Of a DNA stretch of 64,000 bases, positions 47,215 through 63,197 are shown piece after piece. Numbering within the stretch: the first letter of the stretch is position 1; each line of letters starts with the position of its first letter. Source of the stretch: Lachnospiraceae bacterium (lineage in GTDB: Bacteria > Bacillota > Clostridia > Lachnospirales > Lachnospiraceae); assembly GCA_015057455.1 (NCBI GenBank), contig SVEH01000018.1, positions 1 through 64,000 of the forward strand. The letters are read 5' to 3'. The translations under genes were made by a program, and so were the position numbers. The notes below the pieces were generated by a model that ran no database searches, was not told where the DNA came from, and worked only from the letters and a program-made list of their open reading frames with translations.

Positions 47215-48408
47215 TTATTCCATGATAGATGCAACTCTACCTGAACCTACAGTACGTCCACCTTCACGGATAGCGAAGCTTAAACCTTGCTCCATAGCGA
47301 TTGGGTGAATTAATTCTACTGTCATTTCTACGTTATCACCAGGCATGCACATCTCAGTTCCATCTGGAAGAGTGATTACACCAGTAACGTCAGTTGTTCT
47401 GAAATAGAATTGTGGTCTATAGTTGTTGAAGAATGGTTTATGACGTCCACCTTCATCTTTAGTTAATACGTAAACTTGTGCAGTAAATTTCTTATGGCAA
47501 GTTACTGAACCTGGCTTACATAATACTTGTCCTCTTTCGATTTCTGTTCTTTGAACACCACGAAGAAGTGCACCAATGTTATCTCCAGCTTGAGCTTCAT
47601 CAAGAAGTTTTCTGAACATTTCGATACCAGTTACAACAACCTTACGGCTCTCTTCTTTGATACCAACGATGTCAACTTCTTCATTTACGTGAAGAACTCC
47701 ACGCTCAACTCTACCTGTAGCAACAGTACCACGTCCAGTGATAGTGAATACGTCTTCTACTGGCATTAAGAATGGTTGATCAGTTGCTCTTTGTGGATCT
47801 GGAACCCACTCGTCAACTTGGCTCATAAGTTCAAGGATTTTATCTCCCCACTCTGAGTTAGGATCTTCAAGAGCTTTTAAAGCTGATCCTTGGATAATTG
47901 GAGTGTCATCTCCTGGGAATTCATATTCAGTTAATAGGTCTCTGATTTCCATGTCTACTAATTCAAGTAATTCTTCGTCATCAACCATATCACATTTATT
48001 CATAAATACTACGATGTAAGGAACACCTACCTGACGTGAAAGTAAGATGTGCTCTTTAGTTTGAGCCATAACACCGTCAGTAGCAGCAACAACAAGGATT
48101 GCTCCGTCCATTTGAGCTGCACCAGTGATCATGTTCTTAACGTAGTCAGCATGTCCTGGACAGTCAACGTGTGCGTAGTGTCTCTTCTCAGTTTCGTACT
48201 CAACGTGAGCAGTAGAGATAGTGATACCTCTTTCTCTCTCCTCTGGAGCCTTATCGATATTCTCGAATGCAACAGCTTCACCAGTTCCTAATCTAACATT
48301 AAGAGTTTTTGTGATAGCTGCAGTAAGAGTTGTCTTACCATGATCAACGTGTCCTATTGTACCAATGTTACAATGTGGTTTGCTTCTTTCAAATTTAGCC
48401 TTAGCCAT
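47215..48408 (-). CDS. tuf: Elongation factor Tu
   Basis: GTPase delivering aminoacyl-tRNA to the ribosomal A site. The 397 residues show [19 protein letters not shown] (P-loop), the switch region [34 protein letters not shown] (positions about 59-92), NKCD, and the conserved tRNA-binding HYRPQ-type [23 protein letters not shown] precedes the ATG. Although it follows fusA as in the str operon, a 392-base gap with a candidate promoter and five small hairpins separates them, so it is probably transcribed on its own too. Confidence 0.98.
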   Translation of the reverse strand: MAKAKFERSKPHCNIGTIGHVDHGKTTLTAAITKTLNVRLGTGEAVAFENIDKAPEERERGITISTAHVEYETEKRHYAHVDCPGHADYVKNMITGAAQMDGAILVVAATDGVMAQTKEHILLSRQVGVPYIVVFMNKCDMVDDEELLELVDMEIRDLLTEYEFPGDDTPIIQGSALKALEDPNSEWGDKILELMSQVDEWVPDPQRATDQPFLMPVEDVFTITGRGTVATGRVERGVLHVNEEVDIVGIKEESRKVVVTGIEMFRKLLDEAQAGDNIGALLRGVQRTEIERGQVLCKPGSVTCHKKFTAQVYVLTKDEGGRHKPFFNNYRPQFYFRTTDVTGVITLPDGTEMCMPGDNVEMTVELIHPIAMEQGLSFAIREGGRTVGSGRVASIME

Positions 48409-48464
48409 TTTAATATGTCCTCCTTTAAATCGTCATCATTCTATATGTATGACGTTTATATTTC

Positions 48465-48620
48465 GGAAGTTAAACTTCCAATTTTATTTTTATGCAGTTA
48501 TCTTATTAGACAACTGAATACCCTGCGGTATTAATTTAATATCATCAACTACTAACCTAACACTCTAAAGTGTTAAATTAATAGCATCCAATATTATTGT
48601 GAAAAGCTAATTGCAGCTTT
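48465..48620 (-). promoter_or_regulatory. Structured tuf leader with five short hairpins
   Basis: Within the 270-base leader of tuf, five perfect or near-perfect stems occur: AAAGCT/AGCTTT (48603-48620), TAACACT/AGTGTTA (48558-48575), AATACC/GGTATT (48517-48532), CAGTT/AACTG (48495-48516) and GGAAG/CTTCC (48465-48479). None has a T tract. I do not recognise a known riboswitch or ribosomal-protein leader. Confidence 0.45.
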
Positions 48621-48677
48621 GATAAATTATGTCACGATGCCCTGCTGACAAAGCTTGCTTCTCATATATAGTAAACA

Positions 48678-48706
48678 ATAATAATATTACTGTTTATTAT
48701 CCACAA
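48678..48706 (-). promoter_or_regulatory. Candidate tuf promoter overlapped by a DnaA box
   Basis: Minus strand: TTGTGG (48706-48701), 17-base spacer, TATTAT (48683-48678). The -35 is a poor match but the spacing is right. A perfect DnaA box TTATCCACA (plus strand 48697-48705) covers the -35. Confidence 0.5.
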
Positions 48707-48760
48707 GTTACATTTTATAACATAAATGCAACATTTTCAAGTTTTTTCTAATTATTGGTA

Positions 48761-48793
48761 AACACTTATTACCACTTTTTAAAAATAAGTGTT
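48761..48793 (-). terminator. Stem-loop after fusA
   Basis: Perfect 10-bp stem AACACTTATT/AATAAGTGTT (48761-48770, 48784-48793), 8 bases after the fusA stop. No T tract follows on the minus strand, so it may stabilise the 3' end or terminate weakly. Confidence 0.5.
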
Positions 48794-48800
48794 AAACGGA

Positions 48801-50921
48801 TTATTTACCGTTCTTACCAGCTAATACTTTTTCTTGTACTGACTTAGGTACTTGCTCATATTTCTCGAAGAACATTGAATAGTTACCACGTCCTTGAGTC
48901 TTAGAACGAAGATCAGTAGAGTATCCAAACATTTCTGATAGTGGAACATATCCTTTTATCATCTTACCTCCACCGATGTCTTCCATACCTTCAATACGTC
49001 CTCTACGTGAGTTGATATCACCAATAACATCACCCATGTAGTCTTCTGGAGTTGTTACTTCAACTCTCATGATTGGTTCAAGTAAAACTGCACCAGCTTT
49101 GCTCATAGCATCTTTAAATGCCATTGAACCAGCGATCTTAAATGCCATTTCGTTTGAATCCACTTCATGGTATGAACCATCATATACAGTAGCTTTAATA
49201 CCAAGTACTGGGAATCCACCAAGGATACCTGACTTAGAAGCTTCTTCTATACCTTCACCAACTGCTGGAATGTATTCCTTAGGAATAGCACCACCAACAA
49301 CTGTTGATGTAAACTCAAATGTCTTCTCAGCGTTAGCATCCATTGGTTCAAATTTAACTTTACAGTGTCCATATTGTCCACGTCCACCTGATTGTTTTGC
49401 ATACTTACTATCAACATCAACTGGTTTAGTAAATGTTTCTTTATATGCAACTTGAGGTGCACCAACGTTTGCCTCTACCTTGAATTCTCTTAATAATCTG
49501 TCAACAATGATTTCAAGGTGAAGTTCACCCATACCTGAAATGATTGTTTGTCCAGTTTCATGGTTAGTATATGCTCTAAATGTTGGATCTTCTTCAGCAA
49601 GTTTAGCTAATGCTTCACTCATCTTTCCTTGTCCAGCTTTAGTCTTAGGCTCGATAGCTACATCGATAACTGGCTCTGGGAATTCCATTGATTCCAAGAT
49701 AACTGGATGTTGCTCATCACAGATTGTATCACCAGTTGTAGTGAATTTAAATCCGATTGCAGCTGCAATATCACCTGAATATACTTTTGATAATTCTTCT
49801 CTCTTATTAGCGTGCATTTGAAGAATACGTCCAACACGCTCTTTCTTTCCTTTAGTAGCGTTAAGTACATAAGAACCTGAATTCATTGTACCTGAATATA
49901 CTCTAAAGTATGCTAACTTACCAACAAATGGGTCAGTCATAATCTTGAATGCCAATGCTGAGAATGGCTCTTCATCTGATGAATGTCTTACGATTGGGTT
50001 ACCTTCCATATCAGTTCCTTCGATATCTGGTACATCTGTTGGAGCTGGCATGAACTCAAGTATTGCATCAAGAAGCTTTTGAACACCTTTGTTTCTGTAA
50101 GCTGTACCACAGCATACAGGTACAATTGTACATTCACAAGTAGCTTTTCTTAAAACCTTCTTAAGTTCTTCGTTAGTAACTTCTTCACCTTCAAGATATT
50201 TCATCATTAAGTCATCATCTTGCTCACAGATTTTTTCAACTAAATCTGCTCTATATAATTCTGCCTCATCTTTCATATCTTCTGGGATCTCAACTATTGA
50301 AATGTCTTCACCCTTCTCATCATTATAGATGTAAGCTTCCATCTCAAATAAGTCAATAATTCCTTTGAAGTCATCCTCTTTACCGATTGGTAATTGTAGA
50401 GGCACTGCGTTTTTACCTAAACGAGTTTTAATCATATCTACTGCATTGTAGAAATCTGCACCTAGGATATCCATTTTATTAATGAATGCCATTCTTGGTA
50501 CATTGTATGTGTCAGCTTGACGCCATACGTTCTCTGATTGTGGTTCAACACCACCCTTTGCACAGAATACACCTACTGCACCATCAAGTACACGTAGTGA
50601 ACGCTCAACTTCTACAGTGAAGTCAACGTGTCCAGGAGTATCTATGATATTAATTCTATGTTCTTGTGCTCCTGCTTTCACTTTAGCATGATCTTGTTGT
50701 GTCCAGTGACATGTAGTCGCTGCAGATGTTATAGTGATACCTCTTTCTTGCTCTTGTTCCATCCAGTCCATAGTAGCAGTTCCTTCATGTGTATCACCGA
50801 TTTTGTAATTAACACCAGTATAATATAGAATACGCTCAGTAAGTGTTGTTTTACCAGCATCGATATGAGCCATGATACCTATATTTCTAGTGCGTTCCAA
50901 TGGATAATCTCTTCCTGCCAA
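48801..50921 (-). CDS. fusA: Elongation factor G
   Basis: GTPase that drives translocation and, with RRF, ribosome recycling. Of 706 residues, the P-loop is [20 protein letters not shown], the switch segment [17 protein letters not shown], and G3 [20 protein letters not shown]. Domain IV shows [16 protein letters not shown]. The start is a TTG 7 bases after GGAGG. Upstream, in the 152-base gap to rpsG, AATATTCC/GGAATATT and AATCAA/TTGATT form small hairpins of unknown role. Confidence 0.97.
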   Translation of the reverse strand: MAGRDYPLERTRNIGIMAHIDAGKTTLTERILYYTGVNYKIGDTHEGTATMDWMEQEQERGITITSAATTCHWTQQDHAKVKAGAQEHRINIIDTPGHVDFTVEVERSLRVLDGAVGVFCAKGGVEPQSENVWRQADTYNVPRMAFINKMDILGADFYNAVDMIKTRLGKNAVPLQLPIGKEDDFKGIIDLFEMEAYIYNDEKGEDISIVEIPEDMKDEAELYRADLVEKICEQDDDLMMKYLEGEEVTNEELKKVLRKATCECTIVPVCCGTAYRNKGVQKLLDAILEFMPAPTDVPDIEGTDMEGNPIVRHSSDEEPFSALAFKIMTDPFVGKLAYFRVYSGTMNSGSYVLNATKGKKERVGRILQMHANKREELSKVYSGDIAAAIGFKFTTTGDTICDEQHPVILESMEFPEPVIDVAIEPKTKAGQGKMSEALAKLAEEDPTFRAYTNHETGQTIISGMGELHLEIIVDRLLREFKVEANVGAPQVAYKETFTKPVDVDSKYAKQSGGRGQYGHCKVKFEPMDANAEKTFEFTSTVVGGAIPKEYIPAVGEGIEEASKSGILGGFPVLGIKATVYDGSYHEVDSNEMAFKIAGSMAFKDAMSKAGAVLLEPIMRVEVTTPEDYMGDVIGDINSRRGRIEGMEDIGGGKMIKGYVPLSEMFGYSTDLRSKTQGRGNYSMFFEKYEQVPKSVQEKVLAGKNGK

Positions 50922-51073
50922 GGGAATTCCTCCTTAATCGTTATTAATCAAAAGCTAACGCCCTTGATTTAGATGCTTGTGCATTTAATATTCCCAAAGG
51001 AATATTAATACACGTGCTTGTCATTGAATTCCATAGAATCCTAAGATAATATTCCGCAATTATGCGTAATATA

Positions 51074-51601
<528 letters not shown>

Positions 51602-51779
51602 TCATTAATTCTTCGGTACTCACAAAATTTTTCAAACTTTTATTAAGTTTATTCGTGTTCGTGTCCAGTTAATTATATCTATATCATACCTGCAACCTAC
51701 AGGAATACATTCGTGTTAACTCATGCCATATAAAATATCATTAATCCGACACTTTCCTAAAAATCTAGTGATAATACTC

Positions 51780-52199
51780 TTATTTAGCGTCTTTAGGTCT
51801 CTTAGCTCCGTATTTTGAACGAGCTTGTCTTCTCTTAGCAACACCAGCTGTATCAAGTGTACCTCTAACTACGTGGTATCTTGTACCTGGTAAATCCTTA
51901 ACTCTTCCACCTCTTATAAGAACAACACTATGCTCTTGTAAGTTGTGTCCTTCACCTGGAATATAGCTTGTTACTTCGATTCCGTTTGATAAACGAACTC
52001 TGGCAATCTTTCTAAGCGCTGAGTTAGGTTTCTTAGGAGTTGCAGTTCTAACAGCTGTACAAACACCTCTCTTTTGTGGTGCAGAACTATCATTATATTT
52101 CTTTCTTAATGAGTTATAGCTCTTTTGTAACGCTGGAGAAGTTGATTTCTTTTGAACTGACTTTCTTCCTTGCTTTACTAATTGATTAAAAGTTGGCAT
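51780..52199 (-). CDS. rpsL: 30S ribosomal protein S12
   Basis: Decoding-centre protein. The 139 residues start at the ATG at 52199 ([20 protein letters not shown]), 8 bases after AGGAGG. The universally conserved loops [11 protein letters not shown] and [16 protein letters not shown] carry the lysines whose mutation gives streptomycin resistance, both wild-type here. It is the first gene of the str transcript, with a strong promoter at 52352-52381. Confidence 0.97.
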   Translation of the reverse strand: MPTFNQLVKQGRKSVQKKSTSPALQKSYNSLRKKYNDSSAPQKRGVCTAVRTATPKKPNSALRKIARVRLSNGIEVTSYIPGEGHNLQEHSVVLIRGGRVKDLPGTRYHVVRGTLDTAGVAKRRQARSKYGAKRPKDAK

Positions 52200-52351
52200 C
52201 CTTTTCACCTCCTGGATAAATGATAATCTGTGGTTGCATTTCCTTATATCCTTAACAAATCGTATCCTCTAAAATAACTTACAAATATGTTAATAACACT
52301 ATATTCTAGTGTTAGACATAAGAAACACACGTGCAAAAATGCACAATAATG

Positions 52352-52381
52352 ATTATATATCATTTATATTCTTATTGTCAA
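52352..52381 (-). promoter_or_regulatory. rpsL (str operon) promoter
   Basis: Minus strand: TTGACA (52381-52376), 18-base spacer, TATAAT (52357-52352). The leader then carries hairpins GTGCA/TGCAC near 52332-52345 and TAACACTA/TAGTGTTA near 52293-52313. Confidence 0.85.
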
Positions 52382-52415
52382 CAGTTTGAAAACTAAAATT
52401 TATTTTATATTTAAG

Positions 52416-53228
52416 TTACTTTTGTCTATCTCTTATACTGATTTCACCAGAATATAATGTTCTTATTCCATTGTCATTTTTCACTATTAAACCTATGTTT
52501 TCTGCTATGCCAATTGCCCTAGCTTCTTCTCTACTATCACCATCTATAATTTCTATATCCTTACCTAATGTATCACTTAGTGGAATATACTCATATCTAA
52601 TATACTCTTCCTCCAAATCTATGTCGTTATAGTAAAAATATAAATTATCCAATATTTTAGCAACCAATTTATTCTTTAAGTTTTCTTGTCCATATTGTCT
52701 ATTTTCTGATATCAATGGTGTTGCTATGTCTTTTATTTCTATTGGATATCCTTCTTCAGGTTCTTCTATATTAATCCCTATACCCATAACTATATAATCC
52801 ATTTTTTCTGAATTGGCACTTACTTTTCCCTCAGTGAGTATTCCACAAACTTTTTTATTATCTATTAGTACATCATTAACCCACTTGATTTTGGTTCCTA
52901 AACATAGCACTTCCTTTATAGCCTTACATACACTAAGTGCAGCCACAGTAGTCAATAATATTGATTTATCAAAGGATATATCTGGTCTAAATAACACACT
53001 CATATATATACCTTTCTCATCTGGTGAATAAAAACTTCTACCTAATCTACCTTTTCCAGCAGTTTGATGATTAGCGATTACTACTAATCCTTCTTTAGCA
53101 TTATCATCCGCCATTTTCTTAATTATATTATTTGTTGAATCCACACAATCTTCCACAATAATGTCAAAAAATTGTTTATTACTCAACAAGTTTTGTATCT
53201 CCTTTGTTGATAACTTATCATTAATCAT
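52416..53228 (-). CDS. birA: Biotin-[acetyl-CoA-carboxylase] ligase without HTH domain
   Basis: Attaches biotin to carrier proteins via biotinyl-5'-AMP. The 270 residues start at the ATG at 53228, 6 bases after AAGGAG. The catalytic core shows VDSTNNIIKKM, the adenylate loop QTAGKGRLGRSFYSP, GIYMSVLFRP, KWVNDVLIDNKKVCGILTE and GIGINI, followed by the small C-terminal BPL domain. The N-terminal helix-turn-helix of bifunctional BirA repressors is absent, so it should act only as an enzyme. It separates rpoC from the str operon. Confidence 0.93.
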   Translation of the reverse strand: MINDKLSTKEIQNLLSNKQFFDIIVEDCVDSTNNIIKKMADDNAKEGLVVIANHQTAGKGRLGRSFYSPDEKGIYMSVLFRPDISFDKSILLTTVAALSVCKAIKEVLCLGTKIKWVNDVLIDNKKVCGILTEGKVSANSEKMDYIVMGIGINIEEPEEGYPIEIKDIATPLISENRQYGQENLKNKLVAKILDNLYFYYNDIDLEEEYIRYEYIPLSDTLGKDIEIIDGDSREEARAIGIAENIGLIVKNDNGIRTLYSGEISIRDRQK

Positions 53229-53360
53229 ATTTATCTCCTTATTATATAAATTTATCTTTTTATTATATATAAAATCAAACATTCTTAGATTATAGTTTCC
53301 TATCATACAAAAAGGGGCTTTTAAAAAATCTTACTCATGTAAACAGAATAAATCTCAAAT

Positions 53361-53414
53361 TAAAAAAAAACTAAAAACCCTAAGACTAGGCCCCTGTCAG
53401 AATGACAGGGGCCT
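53361..53414 (-). terminator. GC-rich terminator after rpoC
   Basis: Perfect 11-bp stem AGGCCCCTGTC/GACAGGGGCCT (53388-53398, 53404-53414), 6 bases after the rpoC stop, with a T-rich stretch about 10-25 bases further on the minus strand (A run 53362-53370). Nearly the same stem follows ftsH copy 1. Confidence 0.8.
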
Positions 53415-53419
53415 AAATA

Positions 53420-56400
53420 TTAATCTAAAATATATTCTTCACTAGCATGAACCAACTCTGGCTCATAATCTGATGTTATATCAGTTGTCATATCTTCAAC
53501 ATGATCTTGCTCAGAATCTATCTTAACATCTCTATATCTTCTCATACCTGTACCAGCAGGAATAAGCTTACCAAGTAATACATTCTCTTTTAGACCAATT
53601 AATGGATCAATTCTTCCCTTGATAGCTGCTTCTGTAAGTACTTTTGTTGTCTCCTGGAATGATGCAGCTGACAAGAATGAATTAGTTGCAAGTGATGCTT
53701 TTGTAATACCTAACATAGTTGGTACTCCAATTGCTAACTCTTTACCTTCTTCTTCAAGTCTCTCGTTTTCATCCTCAAAGTCAAGGATATCAACTAGTGT
53801 ACCTGGTAGGAATTGAGTATCTCCACTTTCTTCAATTCTTATCTTCTTAAGCATTTGTCTAACGATAATCTCTATATGCTTATCGTTGATATCAACACCT
53901 TGTAAACGGTAAACTCTTTGAACTTCTTGTAGCATGTAATCTTGAACAGCACGAACACCTTTAATCTTAAGGATATCATGTGGATTAACACTACCTTCTG
54001 TCAACTCATCACCAGCTTCAAGTTCTTGACCTTCAAATACTTTAATTCTTGAACCATAAGGAATTAAGTATGCCTTACTTTCACCAGTTTCTTTATTATT
54101 AATGATTACTTCTCTCTTCTTCTTGCTATCACTAATAGTTACAATTCCACCAAATTCAGCTATAATTGCTAATCCCTTTGGCTTTCTTGCTTCAAATAAT
54201 TCTTCAACTCTAGGAAGACCTTGAGTGATATCATCACCGGCAACACCACCAGTATGGAATGTACGCATTGTAAGCTGTGTACCTGGTTCACCGATTGATT
54301 GAGCTGCAATAATACCAACGGCTTCACCAACTTGAACAGCTTCACCAGTTGCCATGTTTGCACCATAACATTTAGCACACACACCTAGGTGAGACTTACA
54401 AGTAAGTAATGTTCTAATCTTAACCTTAGCATGATCCCCTTGTTCTTGAATATTCTTAGTTGCAAGGATTCTTGCTGCTCTGCTTGGAGTTATCATATGA
54501 TTTTCCTTAACGATAACATCACCATTATCATCAACTATTGTTTCACATGAATATCTTCCAGTTATTCTATCTTGAAGTGTTTCAATTACTTCTTTACCAT
54601 CCATGAATGCACTTACCCACATTCCTGGCTTATTAGGTTTAGCTGCACAACAATCTACTTCTCTAATAATTAGATCTTGAGATACGTCAACAAGACGACG
54701 AGTTAAGTATCCTGAATCGGCTGTACGTAATGCTGTATCTGAAAGACCCTTTCTCGCACCATGGGCTGAGATAAAGTATTCCAAAACGTCAAGTCCTTCA
54801 CGGAAGTTTGACTTGATTGGAAGTTCGATTGTACGTCCTGATGTATCTGCCATCAATCCACGCATACCAGCTAACTGTTTAATCTGCTTCTCAGAACCAC
54901 GGGCTCCAGAATCGGCCATCATGAATATATTATTATACTTATCCAATCCACCAAGTAGCTCTCTTGTGATTTCTTGATCGGCTTCATTCCATTTTTCTAT
55001 AACTGCTTTATATCTTTCTTCATCTGTCATCAATCCACGACGATAGTTTCTTGAAATCTTCTCAACTGTTGCTTCAGCGTCAGCAATAATATCTTTCTTT
55101 CTATCAGGAACTGTCATATCAGAAATTGATACTGTTATAGCTCCTCTAGTAGAGAACTTATAACCTAATGCTTTAATTGCATCAAGTGTTTCTGCTGTCT
55201 TAGTAGCACCATGTATATTAATACATTTTTCAAGTATTTTCTTTAATTCTTTTCTACCTACAAGGAATCCAACCTCTGGTACTAATACATTATCAGGGTT
55301 TGTTCTATCAACAAATCCTAAATCTTGAGGAATAATTTCATTAAATATTAATCTTCCTAATGTTGATTGTACATTTCTAGTAATGATATTTCCTTCAGCA
55401 TCTTGCTTCTGAAGTCTTACTGTAATGTTGGCATGCAATGTAATTGCTTCATTCTCATATGCAAGTAATGCTTCATTAACACTCTTAAAGAACTTACCTT
55501 CACCTAAATCATTCTCTTTAGATAATGTTAAGTAGTAAATACCAAGTACCATATCCTGTGATGGAACGGCAACTGGTCCACCGTCTGAAGGTTTCAATAA
55601 GTTGTTTGGTGATAACAATAAGAATCTACATTCTGATTGTGCTTCTACTGATAGTGGTAAATGTACCGCCATCTGGTCACCATCGAAGTCGGCATTAAAT
55701 GCTGTACATACCAATGGATGTAACTTAATAGCTTTACCTTCAACTAAGATAGGTTCGAATGCTTGGATACCTAATCTATGAAGAGTAGGGGCACGGTTAA
55801 GCATAACTGGATGCTCCTTAATTACATCTTCTAAAACATCCCAAACTTCTGATTGTAATCTTTCAACCATCTTCTTAGCTGATTTTATGTTATGTGCTGT
55901 TCCATTAGCAACTAATTCTTTCATAACAAATGGCTTAAATAACTCAATTGCCATTTCTTTTGGAAGACCACATTGATATATCTTTAACTCTGGTCCTACT
56001 ACGATAACTGAACGTCCTGAATAGTCAACACGCTTACCAAGTAAGTTTTGACGGAAACGTCCTTGTTTACCTTTAAGCATATCTGAAAGTGACTTAAGCG
56101 CTCTGTTACCAGGTCCAGTAACTGGTCTACCTCTTCTACCGTTATCAATAAGAGCATCAACTGCTTCTTGAAGCATTCTCTTCTCATTTCTTACGATGAT
56201 ATCAGGAGCTCCAAGCTCAAGTAATCTCTTAAGACGGTTATTTCTATTAATAATTCTTCTATATAAATCATTCATATCAGATGTTGCAAAACGTCCACCA
56301 TCTAATTGAACCATAGGTCTAATATCTGGTGGAATGACAGGTATTACAGACATTATCATCCACTCAGGTTTATTACCAGACTCTCTAAATGCATCAACAA

Positions 56401-57067
56401 CTTCTAGTCTCTTAACAATTCTTGCTCTCTTTTGTCCTGATGCATCAACTAAAGCTGTAGTTAACTCTTCAGCTTCTTTCTCTAAATCTATCTCACTTAG
56501 AAGTCTTAAAATTGACTCAGCGCCCATTCCAACTTCAAATGCATCTCTACCATATTTCTCTAAATTATCTACATACTCTTTTTCATTAAGAACCTGCTTA
56601 TATGAAAGTTCTGTCTTTCCTGGATCAAGAACTATGTATGAAGCAAAGTATAATACTTTTTCTAGAGTTCTTGGTGATATATCAAGGATAAGTCCCATTC
56701 TACTTGGAATACCCTTGAAATACCATATATGTGATACTGGAGCAGCTAACTCAATATGTCCCATTCTTTCACGTCTAACAGTTGCTTTTGTTACTTCAAC
56801 TCCACATCTATCACAAACGATACCTTTATATCTTATCTTTTTATATTTACCACAGTAACATTCCCAGTCTTTACTTGGTCCAAATATTTTTTCACAGAAT
56901 AGACCATCTTTTTCTGGTTTTAATGTTCTATAGTTAATTGTTTCAGGTTTCTTTACTTCTCCTCTAGACCATTCTCTAATTTTTTCTGGAGAAGCTAATC
57001 CTATCTTTATTGCATCATATGTCAAGCTCTTTACTTCGTTATTTGTTTGATTAACTACTTCTGACAT
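53420..57067 (-). CDS. rpoC: RNA polymerase beta-prime subunit
   Basis: Catalytic subunit of RNA polymerase. Of 1215 residues, the N-terminal zinc finger is [20 protein letters not shown] (about 70-89), and the catalytic magnesium loop is [14 protein letters not shown] (about residue 460). The bridge helix/trigger loop region is visible in [21 protein letters not shown] second zinc site uses [18 protein letters not shown] precedes the ATG and rpoB ends 24 bases upstream, so they are one transcript. Confidence 0.98.
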   Translation of the reverse strand: MSEVVNQTNNEVKSLTYDAIKIGLASPEKIREWSRGEVKKPETINYRTLKPEKDGLFCEKIFGPSKDWECYCGKYKKIRYKGIVCDRCGVEVTKATVRRERMGHIELAAPVSHIWYFKGIPSRMGLILDISPRTLEKVLYFASYIVLDPGKTELSYKQVLNEKEYVDNLEKYGRDAFEVGMGAESILRLLSEIDLEKEAEELTTALVDASGQKRARIVKRLEVVDAFRESGNKPEWMIMSVIPVIPPDIRPMVQLDGGRFATSDMNDLYRRIINRNNRLKRLLELGAPDIIVRNEKRMLQEAVDALIDNGRRGRPVTGPGNRALKSLSDMLKGKQGRFRQNLLGKRVDYSGRSVIVVGPELKIYQCGLPKEMAIELFKPFVMKELVANGTAHNIKSAKKMVERLQSEVWDVLEDVIKEHPVMLNRAPTLHRLGIQAFEPILVEGKAIKLHPLVCTAFNADFDGDQMAVHLPLSVEAQSECRFLLLSPNNLLKPSDGGPVAVPSQDMVLGIYYLTLSKENDLGEGKFFKSVNEALLAYENEAITLHANITVRLQKQDAEGNIITRNVQSTLGRLIFNEIIPQDLGFVDRTNPDNVLVPEVGFLVGRKELKKILEKCINIHGATKTAETLDAIKALGYKFSTRGAITVSISDMTVPDRKKDIIADAEATVEKISRNYRRGLMTDEERYKAVIEKWNEADQEITRELLGGLDKYNNIFMMADSGARGSEKQIKQLAGMRGLMADTSGRTIELPIKSNFREGLDVLEYFISAHGARKGLSDTALRTADSGYLTRRLVDVSQDLIIREVDCCAAKPNKPGMWVSAFMDGKEVIETLQDRITGRYSCETIVDDNGDVIVKENHMITPSRAARILATKNIQEQGDHAKVKIRTLLTCKSHLGVCAKCYGANMATGEAVQVGEAVGIIAAQSIGEPGTQLTMRTFHTGGVAGDDITQGLPRVEELFEARKPKGLAIIAEFGGIVTISDSKKKREVIINNKETGESKAYLIPYGSRIKVFEGQELEAGDELTEGSVNPHDILKIKGVRAVQDYMLQEVQRVYRLQGVDINDKHIEIIVRQMLKKIRIEESGDTQFLPGTLVDILDFEDENERLEEEGKELAIGVPTMLGITKASLATNSFLSAASFQETTKVLTEAAIKGRIDPLIGLKENVLLGKLIPAGTGMRRYRDVKIDSEQDHVEDMTTDITSDYEPELVHASEEYILD

Positions 57068-57091
57068 GTACAGGTGCTCCCTTCGTTATTT

Positions 57092-60997
<3,906 letters not shown>

Positions 60998-61080
60998 TTC
61001 ACTCCTTGAACTAATATATGAATAGGCCTTAATCTACTCGATGGTATCATTAGGCTACATTACACAATAGTGCAACTTCC

Positions 61081-61109
61081 ACACTAACACAAATGTTTCA
61101 ATTTGTCAA
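61081..61109 (-). promoter_or_regulatory. rpoBC promoter
   Basis: Minus strand: consensus TTGACA (61109-61104), 17-base spacer, weak -10 TAGTGT (61086-61081) helped by an upstream TG (extended -10). The roughly 80-base leader can form a hairpin at 61025-61057 (GCCTTAAT against ATTAGGC). It shows that rpoBC is transcribed apart from rplJL here. The rest of the gap up to 61327 is AT-rich with nothing recognised. Confidence 0.75.
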
Positions 61110-61327
61110 CATATTTATTTCGGTAATTTTATTTTTTTCATTAGATTACCCTTTATTATATTTTTAATATATTTATATTTTTAATATATTTATATTTCTA
61201 TTAATAATGCCTATTCCATACGGTTCCTTTTTCATCATCACTACATTTTATAATTCTATTTATACAAATACACACTATTTATTATTCAATCTTAAAACAC
61301 ATTATCTATATTATTCTAAGCATATAT

Positions 61328-61375
61328 ATAAACTCCCAATAATAAAGTATATCCCCTTTATCATTGAGAGTTTAT
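61328..61375. terminator. Long inverted repeat between the Ig-like protein gene and rpoB
   Basis: Two 20-base arms (61328-61347, 61356-61375) pair with two mismatches around an 8-base loop. The T-rich tail is on the plus-strand side (TTTATTTTTAAT), although the gene it would end is on the minus strand; it may still close that transcript about 100 bases after its stop. Confidence 0.55.
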
Positions 61376-61473
61376 TTTTAATATCTTCTAAAATCTATTT
61401 TATAACAAAAATGCATTAAACAATTTATTTAATTTCATAGCCTTTAACTTATGTAGTAATTACAAATTATTAA

Positions 61474-62250
61474 TTATTCATTTACTATTACTACATCATC
61501 AGCTAATATTTCTGCGCCTGTTGCTTCTGCTGCCTTTTCTTCTGCTGCTACTTGATCATCTAAATTTTTTTCTGTAGCTTCAACTACTGCCTCTAAAACT
61601 TCACCAATAACTTGATACATAGTATCACTTAATCTCTTACACACACCTTTTTGTTCATAAACCATTACACCTTCGTATTTTCCTTTTCCTTGGATTACAT
61701 ACTTAGTTGTAACCATATAATGTGCCAAAAATGCTCCATCATCACATTGTTCTTTTGTCTTCACAATACTCACTTTGTAATTTGATGGGTCAACAATTTG
61801 GTCACCATCATATAAATAAATCTTATCATTAATCACTCTATTATTTCTATATGAGAAATTCTCTAATTTAACTGTGCATACATCATTAATGTTTATTCCT
61901 TTTACATAATATTGAACTTTTTGTTTTCCTTTAAATTCCTCTCCTATACCTTTTACAGTTGCCGTTGCAACACCTGAATCTACATTATCCTTGTATTTTA
62001 CTTTGAAATCCTTTCCCTCAACTAATTCCTTGCCATCATATGTAACAGTAACCCTTGGACATACTTGTTCACCTGTCCATGGCATAGTTTGAGCTTCTAA
62101 TTGAACCTTGCAATATTTCATTGATACTCTGTCAAAATAGCTTGCTGCCTTTACCTCCTGTTTATTGTTCACTGCTACTACTGAAGTTGTTGCCAACGTT
62201 AATGCTGCCATTCCTAATATAACTGCACCCATTTTCTTTGATTTTTTCAT
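61474..62250 (-). CDS. Secreted protein with a bacterial Ig-like domain
   Basis: A 258-residue exported protein. The N terminus KKSKKMGAVILGMAALTLAT is a signal peptide, with cleavage probably near AAS (about residue 35-37). Residues about 50-120 match the beta-sandwich repeat frequent in Lachnospiraceae surface proteins: WTGEQVCPRVTVTYDGKEL, then EGKDFKVKYKDN and ATVKGIGEEFKGK. A second diverged copy may cover 120-200. The Ala/Glu-rich C terminus has no sorting signal. GAAAGGGG precedes the ATG. It sits between rplL and rpoB, which are adjacent in most bacteria. Function unknown. Confidence 0.8.
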   Translation of the reverse strand: MKKSKKMGAVILGMAALTLATTSVVAVNNKQEVKAASYFDRVSMKYCKVQLEAQTMPWTGEQVCPRVTVTYDGKELVEGKDFKVKYKDNVDSGVATATVKGIGEEFKGKQKVQYYVKGININDVCTVKLENFSYRNNRVINDKIYLYDGDQIVDPSNYKVSIVKTKEQCDDGAFLAHYMVTTKYVIQGKGKYEGVMVYEQKGVCKRLSDTMYQVIGEVLEAVVEATEKNLDDQVAAEEKAAEATGAEILADDVVIVNE

Positions 62251-62308
62251 TATTTATCCCCTTTCAGATATTAATTATTTACATAACACTCATACTATTT
62301 GACACACA

Positions 62309-62336
62309 ATTTTATGCTTTATAATTAGTATATCAA
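62309..62336 (-). promoter_or_regulatory. Candidate promoter of the Ig-like protein gene
   Basis: Minus strand: TTGATA (62336-62331), 16-base spacer, TAAAAT (62314-62309), about 60 bases before the start. Together with the rplL terminator it indicates separate transcription. The remaining 62337-62607 is AT-rich and shows nothing else. Confidence 0.5.
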
Positions 62337-62607
62337 CTCACCTTCTATAAATGTTACATTCATATAATACTTGTAAAATTCTTGTTTTTCAAATACAGTT
62401 TTTTACATATATTAAATTCTAAACTACTTTTTTAACTTTATAAATTTATAGTTCTTATGAACCTTTTATCTAACACTCCTTTTAATCCCCCTTATAAAAT
62501 AATTTATATTTTCCCTATATATTAAATTACTATAAATTTTACAGAAATGCCCCCCTCAACGCCAAACAAAGAACTATAAACCTTATTACTAAATGAAATC
62601 CCCTTAT

Positions 62608-62639
62608 CAAAAAGGCGAGTGATATGCATCACTCGCCTT
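62608..62639 (-). terminator. Terminator after rplL
   Basis: Perfect 12-bp stem AAGGCGAGTGAT/ATCACTCGCCTT (62612-62623, 62628-62639) with a 4-base loop, followed on the minus strand by TTTT-GATAAGG. It ends the rplJL operon before rpoB. Confidence 0.9.
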
Positions 62640-62685
62640 CTATATATTATGTTTAATTAAAATCTAGTTATTCAATTAAATTGAA

Positions 62686-63054
62686 TTATTTTAAAGTAAC
62701 CTTAGCACCTTCAGCTTCTAATTTAGCTTTGATATCTTCAGCTTCTTCTTTAGAAACACCTTCTTTAAGTACCTTAGGAGCTCCATCAACTACTTCTTTA
62801 GCTTCTTTTAATCCTAATCCAGTTACTTCACGAACAACTTTGATAACTTTAACCTTAGCTCCACCAACGTCTGTTAATTCAACGTCGAATTCGCTCTTCT
62901 CAGCGCCTGCTGCTCCAGCGTCTCCACCTGCTGCTGCAACTACAACACCAGCTGCTGCTGATACACCAAATTCTTCTTCACATGCCTTTACTAAATCATT
63001 TAATTCTAATACTGTTAAGCCCTTAATAGCTTCGATAAATTCTTGAGTTGTCAT
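62686..63054 (-). CDS. rplL: 50S ribosomal protein L7/L12
   Basis: Stalk protein that recruits translation factor GTPases. Of 122 residues, the N-terminal dimerisation domain ([20 protein letters not shown]), an Ala/Gly-rich hinge ([20 protein letters not shown]) and the C-terminal factor-binding domain (KIAVIK-type [20 protein letters not shown]) are all clear. GGAGG precedes the ATG. It follows rplJ by 143 bases. Confidence 0.97.
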   Translation of the reverse strand: MTTQEFIEAIKGLTVLELNDLVKACEEEFGVSAAAGVVVAAAGGDAGAAGAEKSEFDVELTDVGGAKVKVIKVVREVTGLGLKEAKEVVDGAPKVLKEGVSKEEAEDIKAKLEAEGAKVTLK

Positions 63055-63197
63055 TATTAATTACCTCCATAAATTTCAAATATTATTCTTTTGCAAATAA
63101 ATTGCTTTACTGTTATTGTTTCGTTAATTTTTCATCCCATATTCTTCTATAAATAAAGAATACCTTTGCTTATATCATATAAGCTTCTACACATCTC

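Noticed and set aside
61207-61419. 70-codon plus-strand reading frame upstream of rpoB
   Set aside because: It overlaps the inverted repeat at 61328-61375, has no ribosome site, and its composition is that of AT-rich intergenic DNA.
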